64,000 nt of DNA from a marine actinobacterium MedAcidi-G3 (lineage in GTDB: Bacteria > Actinomycetota > Acidimicrobiia > Acidimicrobiales > Poriferisodalaceae): contig JUEP01000001.1 in the NCBI GenBank assembly GCA_000817105.1, positions 45,095 to 109,094 of the forward strand, written 5' to 3'. This document shows positions 20,103-27,587 of this stretch, piece by piece (positions within the stretch are counted from its first letter, which is position 1; each line of letters begins with the position of its first letter). A program made the position numbers and the translations under genes. The notes beneath the pieces are model-generated. The model saw only the letters and a program-made list of their open reading frames with translations. It searched no databases and was not told the DNA's origin.

Positions 20103-20543
20103 ATGCCGGAGACGCCAATTCACTTAACCACGGGCGGTCTGCCCGAAACAATTATTCCCAGCTACCAATCGGAAGCAGTATCAGCACTAGCGGATGCTCT
20201 CGCTGCTCCTCCCTCGGATCGGAAAGCGATGGTGGCAGCGGTTGCTGCCAAGTGGCCTCGTTTCCTGGACCCTTGGGTTGCCCTTGGGAATATGAGCGAC
20301 GAACTCATAGAGAGATACGCCTATTTCAGGGTTGGTTACCACCGCGGACTTGACACGCTGAGAGCCTCCGGATGGCGCGGTAGTGGGTATGTGCGCTGGA
20401 CGCATGAGACAAATCTCGGCTTCTTGAGGTCCCTACTTGGGCTTCACCGTTCTGCAGTAGCTATTGGAGAGAGTGATGAGGCTGAGCGCTGCGCCCAATT
20501 TCTCATGCAGCTTGACCCTTCCGGAGTGCCTGAGTCGGAATGA
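20103..20543 (+). CDS. DUF3151 family protein
   Basis: ERYAYFRVGYHRGLDTLRASGWRGSGYVRW...CAQFLMQLDP typical of DUF3151. Confidence 0.85.
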   Translation: MPETPIHLTTGGLPETIIPSYQSEAVSALADALAAPPSDRKAMVAAVAAKWPRFLDPWVALGNMSDELIERYAYFRVGYHRGLDTLRASGWRGSGYVRWTHETNLGFLRSLLGLHRSAVAIGESDEAERCAQFLMQLDPSGVPESE

Positions 20544-21130
20544 CAGCCACCGGGGCCGTTCTTTGCGGTGGCAAATCCAGCCGTATGGGAGAAGACAAGG
20601 CATCGCTTCAACTAAATGGGCAACCAATGTCCGAATGGGTTGCTGGCGCTATGAAGAAGGCTGGCTTGGAGTCGGTTGTTGCGTTAGGAGGCCATTCCTC
20701 TATCAACATGCCGATCGTTCCTGATGAGTTGGATGCGCAAGGGCCATTACATGTTCTTATAAATGCTGTTGAGAGGCTAGGAGACATTGTGGTGTGTCCA
20801 TGTGATGTACCTCTGGTTTCGGGGAAATTATTTAACCTAATATTGGCCGCCGGCGAAGCATCGAAGAAACCGGTAGTTCTAGCTAAGAGCGACCGGCTAC
20901 AACCCTTGATCGGCCTTTATAAAAAATCCTCCCTAGAGCTCCTTAAGTTTGGTTTCGACCGCGGGGTGCGTGGACCAAAATTCGCGTTAAGCGAAGGTGA
21001 TTTTTCGGTGGTTGAAGCCTCTTCTAGCGAAACCCAGAACATCAACACTCCCGAAGAATTCGCCGCCCTAACCGATTCTTTGAGGTCCAGTAGTGTTGCT
21101 AGCAGTAGATACCCTCTGGACACGAGGTAG
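20540..21130 (+). CDS. mobA: Molybdenum cofactor guanylyltransferase
   Basis: AVLCGGKSSRMGEDKASLQLNGQPM, CPCDVPLVS. Confidence 0.88.
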   Translation: MTATGAVLCGGKSSRMGEDKASLQLNGQPMSEWVAGAMKKAGLESVVALGGHSSINMPIVPDELDAQGPLHVLINAVERLGDIVVCPCDVPLVSGKLFNLILAAGEASKKPVVLAKSDRLQPLIGLYKKSSLELLKFGFDRGVRGPKFALSEGDFSVVEASSSETQNINTPEEFAALTDSLRSSSVASSRYPLDTR

Positions 21131-21134
21131 GTAA

Positions 21135-21452
21135 ATGATCGTTCCCACAATTTCCGTCGACGCGCTAGCAGATCAGATAGCTATGGGAGCGACTGTTATT
21201 GACGTTCGCGAACCGGAGGAATGGAACCAAGGGAGAATAGCGGGAACATACCTAATCCCTCTCGGCGAAGTCGCAACTCGAATCGACGAAATCCCAGATG
21301 AAGGCCCTGTTTACGTTATGTGTAGGAGTGGGATACGAAGTGATGAAGCCTGTGAGTATCTCCGGATCCAAGGCGTCGATGCATTCAATGTTGTTGGTGG
21401 CATTCTCGCTTGGGTTGACTCGGACCGCGAGATTGAACGTGGGTCTACGTGA
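21135..21452 (+). CDS. Rhodanese-like domain protein
   Basis: VIDVREPEEWNQGRIAGTYLIPLGE, YVMCRSGIRSDEACEYL. Confidence 0.92.
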   Translation: MIVPTISVDALADQIAMGATVIDVREPEEWNQGRIAGTYLIPLGEVATRIDEIPDEGPVYVMCRSGIRSDEACEYLRIQGVDAFNVVGGILAWVDSDREIERGST

Positions 21453-22708
21453 CCCGTCTTCGTCGTCTAACGGCTAATGACAAATTAGAAGGCATTGAAG
21501 CGGGCCTGGTTGCAGGAGCCTCCTATTCCTGGATACAAACCCAAGAAGCTTTTAGCGAGCTAATTGCGAAAGCGCTCAGAGTTCGACGGATAGCACTTGA
21601 TACCGAATTCCATCGCGAGCGAACGTATTGGCCGAAGGTGGCTTTGATTCAGGTGAGAGTTGCTGATGAAATATTTCTTGTCGACCCTTTACAGGTTGAC
21701 TTGGGGCCATTTGCCGAAGTCTTGGAAAGTGACGTGCTTTTTATTATGCACGCTGCTTCACAAGACATTGAAGTGCTTCAACGAGCGTGCGGATTTGGTC
21801 CCCAAAATCTATTTGACACACAGCTGGTAGCCGGTTTTACAGGTATGAGCACTCCTTCGCTTTCGGCACTAGTGGAGAGATATGTTGGTGTTCGTCTACC
21901 CAAGGGAGACCGGTTAACCGACTGGTTCGAACGTCCGCTCCGAAATAATCAACAGGAGTACGCAGCAAATGATGTGCGGTACCTCTTTGAGGTACACGAC
22001 CAACTCGTCGCAGAACTTGAAGAGCGGGGTCGACTGGATTGGGCCCTGGCTGAGTGTCGGTTGTTGCAGCAAAAAATCAAGCCGAATATTTCGCCTGAGT
22101 TGGCATGGACACGTATTAAGGAAGCGCGCCACTTGAAAGGTAAACCACGTTGCGTTATCTCTGTGTTAGCTCGATGGAGAGAAGGAACGGCACAACGAAA
22201 AGACATCCCAATTCGATTCGTACTATCCGATTTGGCGATGGTTGGAATAGCTCAACGCGCGCCGTCAAACCTGGATGAACTTAAGACAATTCGCGGTCTT
22301 GATAGTCGTTCCCTGAAAGAGTCGCTAGCTAAAGAGATTCTCACGCTAGTTGACGAGGGAATGAAGCTTAAGCCGGAGCAAGTCGCCACCCTTGATGTGG
22401 AAGATGGACCAAAACTCGGAAATGAGATGAGAGCCGCAGTGACTCTAGTCTCGGCTTGGATCTCGCAAGTTGCTAAGGATGAAGCCGTAGATCCGAGTCT
22501 GTTGGCAACAAGATCGGATATTAACGACCTCTTACGAGGAGCTAAAAATCCGAAGTTAGCCAGCGGCTGGCGTGCCGAATTGGTTGGTGCACGAATTCGC
22601 GATTTGGTCGAAGGACGTGCATCTCTGGCGTTCGACGCTGAAGGGGGACTGGTTCTCGAAACTCGAGCGGCCGTCTCCAACGAAAATAAAGAGAATTTCG
22701 AACCCTAA
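21449..22708 (+). CDS. rnd: Ribonuclease D (DEDD exonuclease plus HRDC domains)
   Basis: IALDTEFHRERTYWPKVALIQV, HAASQDIEVLQR, YAANDVRYL. Confidence 0.9.
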   Translation: MTRLRRLTANDKLEGIEAGLVAGASYSWIQTQEAFSELIAKALRVRRIALDTEFHRERTYWPKVALIQVRVADEIFLVDPLQVDLGPFAEVLESDVLFIMHAASQDIEVLQRACGFGPQNLFDTQLVAGFTGMSTPSLSALVERYVGVRLPKGDRLTDWFERPLRNNQQEYAANDVRYLFEVHDQLVAELEERGRLDWALAECRLLQQKIKPNISPELAWTRIKEARHLKGKPRCVISVLARWREGTAQRKDIPIRFVLSDLAMVGIAQRAPSNLDELKTIRGLDSRSLKESLAKEILTLVDEGMKLKPEQVATLDVEDGPKLGNEMRAAVTLVSAWISQVAKDEAVDPSLLATRSDINDLLRGAKNPKLASGWRAELVGARIRDLVEGRASLAFDAEGGLVLETRAAVSNENKENFEP

Positions 22709-22742
22709 CCACACGATTTTTGTCTCAATTATCTGCTAGAAA

Positions 22743-22748
22743 TAAGGT
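22743..22748 (+). promoter_or_regulatory. Candidate -10 box TAAGGT, 7 nt upstream of an 11-aa GTG uORF
   Basis: TAAGGT-N7-GTG. Confidence 0.35.
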
Positions 22749-22755
22749 GATTGCC

Positions 22756-22791
22756 GTGGTTTGTTCCACTGTGTGGTCCATTGGGACTTAG
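22756..22791 (+). other. Candidate leaderless uORF, 11 aa (VVCSTVWSIGT)
   Basis: GTG GTT TGT TCC ACT GTG TGG TCC ATT GGG ACT TAG; overlaps hairpin 22766-22797. Confidence 0.3.
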
Positions 22792-22822
22792 CAGTGGGCG
22801 GTTTGGAGACGAGGAGCCATCC

Positions 22823-23053
22823 GTGAAGAAGGGTCGTCATCGCCGATACGAAGAGGCGAGAAAATTTCATAGAGACAATGCGGCCGCTTTTTCGGTTGAA
22901 GACTTTGATTTCGATGAACCTGATTTGTTCTCGAAAGAAGAAGAAGACGCGCCCGATGACCAATACGGCGACCTTGCAGACAAATACGACGATTACTCAG
23001 ATTTGGCTGCCAAGTATGCTGATTTTGATGACACAGAAGAAGGCAAGTCCTAA
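22823..23053 (+). CDS. Small highly acidic hypothetical protein
   Basis: GTG 22823 preceded by GAGACGAGGAG; sequence MKKGRHRRYEEARKF...DLADKYDDYSDLAAKYADFDDTEEGKS. Confidence 0.7.
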   Translation: MKKGRHRRYEEARKFHRDNAAAFSVEDFDFDEPDLFSKEEEDAPDDQYGDLADKYDDYSDLAAKYADFDDTEEGKS

Positions 23054-23063
23054 GTTCTAGTCG

Positions 23064-23810
23064 TCACCGGCGCCTGACTGTCGGGTGCGGAAGAAAAGAA
23101 GTGGACGATTGTCGGAGGTCTAGCTCCGACCTCAGCCACCCGTAGACAGTGGAGCCGCAAATCTCGTCCAACTCCGCTTCCATTTGCTTATATACAGGAG
23201 TGGCCCCTACATGGGCTTGAGGGTCTGATGTGCACCACCACCAAATATCTGTTTCTTCGCCACCCCAGTCGCGTCGCTCCCATTCTCGCACCATGGTGTA
23301 GATGTGGCCGGTAGCTGTCTCGTGATCCTCTCGCCGTATGGGCGCCTGCCAACAAATTTCGGGCTTCAGCTCCATGGGTTTTTCGCCTGTTGATAGCGCT
23401 AGTTGATGGAAAGCGCATCCAGCGCCATTCGGATGATCTGGACGATTTTGAAAAACACAAGCACCTTCTACCACTCTGGTTCGCCACCACCCCTCGTCGT
23501 CCTGCCAGAGGCCGCCCCCAGTATCGTTGGCATGTTCTTTGTATTGCCAAAGTTCTGGAGTAAGACGTTCGATTTGCTCCCGCACATGCTTGAGGTCCTC
23601 ATCGCCCGAGATGTAGGCACCGTGGGTGCAACAGCCGAGCTCTTTTTCAGGTGCCGGTTCGGGTTCCACGCCCGGGCAACCCGCCCCGTAGATGCAAGTC
23701 CAGGCACTACTCAGAAAGGTTATGTCAAAGAGCCAAGTTCGATGTTCACTTGGGTCCTCGAAAGATAACCACTCTCGATCCGGATTAGATGACGTTAAGG
23801 ACTTCGTCAC
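23064..23810 (-). CDS. Conserved Cys-rich hypothetical protein (YkgJ/DUF3109-like)
   Basis: Long ORF with CIYGAGCPG, GCCTHGAYIS, GACVFQN, GAGCAFH, EICWQAPIR. Confidence 0.7.
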   Translation of the reverse strand: MTKSLTSSNPDREWLSFEDPSEHRTWLFDITFLSSAWTCIYGAGCPGVEPEPAPEKELGCCTHGAYISGDEDLKHVREQIERLTPELWQYKEHANDTGGGLWQDDEGWWRTRVVEGACVFQNRPDHPNGAGCAFHQLALSTGEKPMELKPEICWQAPIRREDHETATGHIYTMVREWERRDWGGEETDIWWWCTSDPQAHVGATPVYKQMEAELDEICGSTVYGWLRSELDLRQSSTSFLPHPTVRRR

Positions 23811-23816
23811 AGCTCC

Positions 23817-23826
23817 ATCCTACGGT
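23817..23826. promoter_or_regulatory. Overlapping divergent leaderless -10 boxes (minus TAGGAT 23817-23822; plus TACGGT 23821-23826)
   Basis: ATCCTACGGT; each box 6 nt from its GTG (23810 minus, 23833 plus). Confidence 0.5.
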
Positions 23827-23832
23827 ACGTTC

Positions 23833-25275
23833 GTGTCTGTGCAGAATAAGAGTGATGCCAAGCTGTTTGATGACTTACATGCCGTTTTAGGTGATCGGGC
23901 TAGAGCAGGCGATTTTGAGCTTGGGCTCTACGGCAAAGATGGCTCGGTACTGCAAGGAGAACCGGCGATTGTCTGCTTGCCAGTGGACACCCCGGAGGTG
24001 AGAGAGATTGTTGACATTTGCCTCGATCATGGGCGTCCATTTCTGGCTAGAGGCTCAGGTACTGGTCTTGCCGGCGGCGCTGTGCCGGTTGGCGACCCAG
24101 TCATAATCGCAACGGCGAAAATGAACAAAATTATTGAAGTTGATTTAGACAACAGGATTGCCTGGGTGGAACCAGGGGTTTTGAACTTAGATTTAAGTAG
24201 AGAGTTGATGCCACTTGGCTTTCATTTCGCTCCAGACCCATCTAGTCAACAGGTCTGTTCAATCGGAGGAAACGTAGCCAACAACAGTGGCGGACCTCAC
24301 TGTTTGGCGTACGGAGTGACCAGCGCCCATGTTGCAGCGATAGAGGTAGTGCTGCCTGACGGAAGCGTGACCGTCTTAGGTGATTTGACAGCTGAACCTG
24401 GTGGGTATGATCTCCGAGGGCTCTTCGTCGGTTCCGAAGGAACAATGGGCGTTGCCACCAAGATTGCTGTGCGGTTAACTCCGAATCCTCCGGCAATTCG
24501 CACGCTCCTTCTCGACTTTGAAGATGTTCGGGACGGAGCAGCAGCTGTGTCTGCCATTATTGCTGCTGGACTTATACCAGCCGCTCTCGAAATGATGGAT
24601 AAACGTGCAATCGAAATCGTTGAAGCGTTTGTAAATGCTGGATACCCAACCGAAGCCGATGCAGTTCTGCTAGTTGAACTTGACGGACTACCCGGAGGAG
24701 TTGAACACGGAGTCGAAGTTGTTCGATCAGTCGCAGAACGGCACCAGGTAGGAAATGTTCGAGTAGCCGTTGACGACGAGGAACGAGAACTCCTGTGGAA
24801 AGGCCGCAAGAATGCTTTCGGTGCGGTCGCAAGAATTAAACCTGACTACTACCTGCACGACACTGTGGTTCCTCGAGGAAAGCTCGTTGAAGTGTTGGAA
24901 AAGGTCTACAACATTGCAGACGCCTATGACTTAATTGCCGTCAACGTATTTCACGCGGGCGATGGAAACCTCCATCCTATTTTGGCCTATGACAGCAGTG
25001 AACCAGGTGTTTTGGAAAGAGTGCATGCGGCCGGACGAGCCATCGTGACCGCGTCGATTGAGGCGGGCGGAGTCCTAAGTGGTGAACACGGCATCGGACT
25101 TGAAAAGCGCGATTACATGGGAATGCTCTTTAGCTCTCATGACATGGCCACACAGGATTTGATCCGAGAAGCATTCGATCCTCAAGGCTTCGCTAATCCG
25201 TTGAAAGTCTTGCCTTCCGGATCTCGGTGCAGCGACTCCTTTCACCAGCATGTGCCCGAGGGAGCATGGGTGTGA
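23833..25275 (+). CDS. glcD: FAD-linked oxidase, glycolate oxidase GlcD-like
   Basis: LARGSGTGLAGGAVPV, CSIGGNVANNSGG, GSEGTMGVATK, VNVFHAGDGNLHP, SGEHGIGLEKRDYM; GTG 23833 preferred start. Confidence 0.9.
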   Translation: MSVQNKSDAKLFDDLHAVLGDRARAGDFELGLYGKDGSVLQGEPAIVCLPVDTPEVREIVDICLDHGRPFLARGSGTGLAGGAVPVGDPVIIATAKMNKIIEVDLDNRIAWVEPGVLNLDLSRELMPLGFHFAPDPSSQQVCSIGGNVANNSGGPHCLAYGVTSAHVAAIEVVLPDGSVTVLGDLTAEPGGYDLRGLFVGSEGTMGVATKIAVRLTPNPPAIRTLLLDFEDVRDGAAAVSAIIAAGLIPAALEMMDKRAIEIVEAFVNAGYPTEADAVLLVELDGLPGGVEHGVEVVRSVAERHQVGNVRVAVDDEERELLWKGRKNAFGAVARIKPDYYLHDTVVPRGKLVEVLEKVYNIADAYDLIAVNVFHAGDGNLHPILAYDSSEPGVLERVHAAGRAIVTASIEAGGVLSGEHGIGLEKRDYMGMLFSSHDMATQDLIREAFDPQGFANPLKVLPSGSRCSDSFHQHVPEGAWV

Positions 25276-26186
25276 GTTTAGAAGAACAAATCTCACCGGA
25301 AATACGCAAGTTTGCAGCCGAAGTTGGCCCCACTGGACCAGTAACAGTCGCTGGCGGCCAAACGCAATGGGAAGTAGGCGGGCTTCCTGATCCGAATGTT
25401 AGGAAGGTGGTCGCACCGTCAGGTGTGTGGTCTCATCAGCCTGAGGAGATGACGGTGAGATGCGGGGCTGGAACGACGCTCATCGAACTATCGGAGGTAC
25501 TGGCACAACATAGTCAGATGGTGCCGTTGGATATGGCTCCGAACGCAACTGTGGGTGGAGTTCTAGCCGTTGGAAGGAGTGGAATCCGGCGGCTCAGGTA
25601 TGGCCCTATGCGAGACCTTGTTCTTCAAATTCGACACGTGGACCACGCAGGTAAAATTGTTACCTCTGGTGGACCAACCGTCAAAAACGTATCCGGATAT
25701 GACTTGTGTCGACTGCTCGTCGGTTCCTTAGGGAAATTTGGTTGTATAGCTGAAGTTATCCTCCGGTGCTTGCCAATACCGGCCGCCACGAAGTGGTTAT
25801 CTGGGATCGCTGATCCCTTCGAGGTTTACTCAAAGTTGTATCGGCCGTCCTCGATCCTGTGGGATGGAAAGCGGGTTTGGGTATGCATAGAAGGCGTCTT
25901 ATCTGACGTTGAAGCTGAAGCTGCTCTTTTAAATTTAGAAGAGGTTGAAGGACCGCCTGCGTTGCCCGTAGGAGGGCGAGTAGCACTCGAACCCAAATCC
26001 CTCAAAGATCTCGAAGTCAATGGAAGTAATTGGATTGCCGAGATAGGCGTTGGAATCGTTCACGGCGATATTCCTATTGGCGGCGGGCAGGTGTCTGAAC
26101 GCAACCGTTCCTTGATGAGGGACTTGGAGCATAGGCTGGACCCGACTGGGCGGTTGAACCCGGGTCGACAGGTTGTAGAAGCATGA
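25266..26186 (+). CDS. glcE: FAD-binding protein, glycolate oxidase GlcE-like
   Basis: Between GlcD and GlcF; VAGGQTQWEVGG, GTTLIELSEVL, YGPMRDLVL, TVKNVSGYDLCRLLVGSLGKFG. Confidence 0.85.
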   Translation: MGVSLEEQISPEIRKFAAEVGPTGPVTVAGGQTQWEVGGLPDPNVRKVVAPSGVWSHQPEEMTVRCGAGTTLIELSEVLAQHSQMVPLDMAPNATVGGVLAVGRSGIRRLRYGPMRDLVLQIRHVDHAGKIVTSGGPTVKNVSGYDLCRLLVGSLGKFGCIAEVILRCLPIPAATKWLSGIADPFEVYSKLYRPSSILWDGKRVWVCIEGVLSDVEAEAALLNLEEVEGPPALPVGGRVALEPKSLKDLEVNGSNWIAEIGVGIVHGDIPIGGGQVSERNRSLMRDLEHRLDPTGRLNPGRQVVEA

Positions 26187-27343
26187 CAAAAACTAAAATT
26201 GATCTTGGGATTCCTCAAAGTGACCTGGTTTCATGTGTCTCATGTGGTCTCTGTTTGCCGCACTGTCCGACATATCGAGTTACTCAAGAAGAGTCGGCCT
26301 CACCGCGCGGGCGTATTGCTCTGATGAAAGCAGCGGCTGATACCGGCGTTGTCGATGAAGAGTTTGTCGGATTCATGGATGCGTGTATTCAGTGTCGGGG
26401 TTGCGAAACTGCATGTCCCGCTGGGGTTCAGTTTGGGTCGATGATGGAGACGACTCGAGAGGCCTTGGCGACTCAAACCGCTTATCAGCCGTGGTGGCGC
26501 CGGCTTGGCTATCAGGCGTTGGGATGGCCTAGAATTTTGACGTTTGGTTCCAAGATCTTGGCAGTGCTTCAACGTTTCAAGGTCGTACCAAAGCGGCTGG
26601 GCCTGCCAAAAATTCCACTGACTCAAAAACGACTGGTGGCTAGCGGCAACGACGTTTTTCTCTTTACAGGGTGCATTATGGACGCCTGGATGCGTGAGAC
26701 CCATCAAGCAGTTCAACGGGTTATTGAAGCGACTGGAAATGGAGTCCAATTTCCAGACAGGGGAGCTGCTTGCTGTGGTGCTTTACATGTGCATGCAGGG
26801 CTTGCCGAGGATGCGCGCCGATTAGCAGCAAAAACCATGTCGGCTTTTCCCGGTAAAGCACCAATTTTGGTGGATTCAGCAGGGTGCGGGGCTCAGTTAA
26901 AAGACTATGGTCATCTTCTAAAAACTCAAGAGGCAAAAGACTTTTCTGCTCGGGTACTGGATGTTCATGAGTGGCTGGCAGAACATCTAGATGAATTGCC
27001 GCCGGCGCCGAAAGGTGGCGTCCCGGTCGCTGTTCAGGACCCGTGTCACCTTCGCCATGTTCAGCGATCTCATAAGTCGGTATATGAGGTTCTCGGTCGT
27101 TACACAGAAGCAGTGACCCTCGACGATGAGGGGTTGTGTTGTGGAGCCGGGGGAGCATATTCAGCATTTCACCCTGACACGGCGGCTGAGGTTCGAGACA
27201 GAAAAGTGGCGTCTATTGAGCGATCAGGTGCTGCGATAGTCGCTAGCGCCAATCCAGGTTGCCTTTTGCATCTTCGTTCAGCTGGCCTAGATGTCCGACA
27301 TCCCTTAGAAATCATCGACTCGATCATGACCAAAGATGTTTGA
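26183..27343 (+). CDS. glcF: (Fe-S)-binding protein, glycolate oxidase GlcF-like
   Basis: CVSCGLCLPHCPTYR, CIQCRGCETACPAGV, CCGALHVHAG, DPCHLRHVQR, GLCCGAGGAY. Confidence 0.92.
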   Translation: MTKTKIDLGIPQSDLVSCVSCGLCLPHCPTYRVTQEESASPRGRIALMKAAADTGVVDEEFVGFMDACIQCRGCETACPAGVQFGSMMETTREALATQTAYQPWWRRLGYQALGWPRILTFGSKILAVLQRFKVVPKRLGLPKIPLTQKRLVASGNDVFLFTGCIMDAWMRETHQAVQRVIEATGNGVQFPDRGAACCGALHVHAGLAEDARRLAAKTMSAFPGKAPILVDSAGCGAQLKDYGHLLKTQEAKDFSARVLDVHEWLAEHLDELPPAPKGGVPVAVQDPCHLRHVQRSHKSVYEVLGRYTEAVTLDDEGLCCGAGGAYSAFHPDTAAEVRDRKVASIERSGAAIVASANPGCLLHLRSAGLDVRHPLEIIDSIMTKDV

Positions 27344-27557
27344 CGTGGAAGAGCAGCTAGAGGAAATTCGCTCCCGTTTAGTTGGTATCTCTGAAGAGCT
27401 GGCTGATTTAGGTATTTCGGTCCTGCAAGAAGCGCTTGATGCTGACGGTGGAAATGCCAAGCGCCCAGAGTTAGAAAAGCGACTTTCGAGAGCAAGGCGA
27501 TCTGTCGATAAAGCCGCTGCCATTGTGGGTCAAACACCAGAATCGACAGTTTTTTAG
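27336..27557 (+). CDS. Small hypothetical protein
   Basis: MFDVEEQLEEIRSRLVGISEELADLG...; overlaps glcF end. Confidence 0.6.
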   Translation: MFDVEEQLEEIRSRLVGISEELADLGISVLQEALDADGGNAKRPELEKRLSRARRSVDKAAAIVGQTPESTVF

Positions 27558-27587
27558 GCAGCAGCCCTTTGAAGTACTCTGGACCAG

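Noticed and set aside
24297-24809. 170-aa Ser/Arg-rich minus-strand ORF
   Set aside because: Antisense to glcD; low-complexity composition typical of shadow ORFs
26300-27167. Two minus-strand ORFs of ~149 aa
   Set aside because: Antisense to glcF, no recognisable domain
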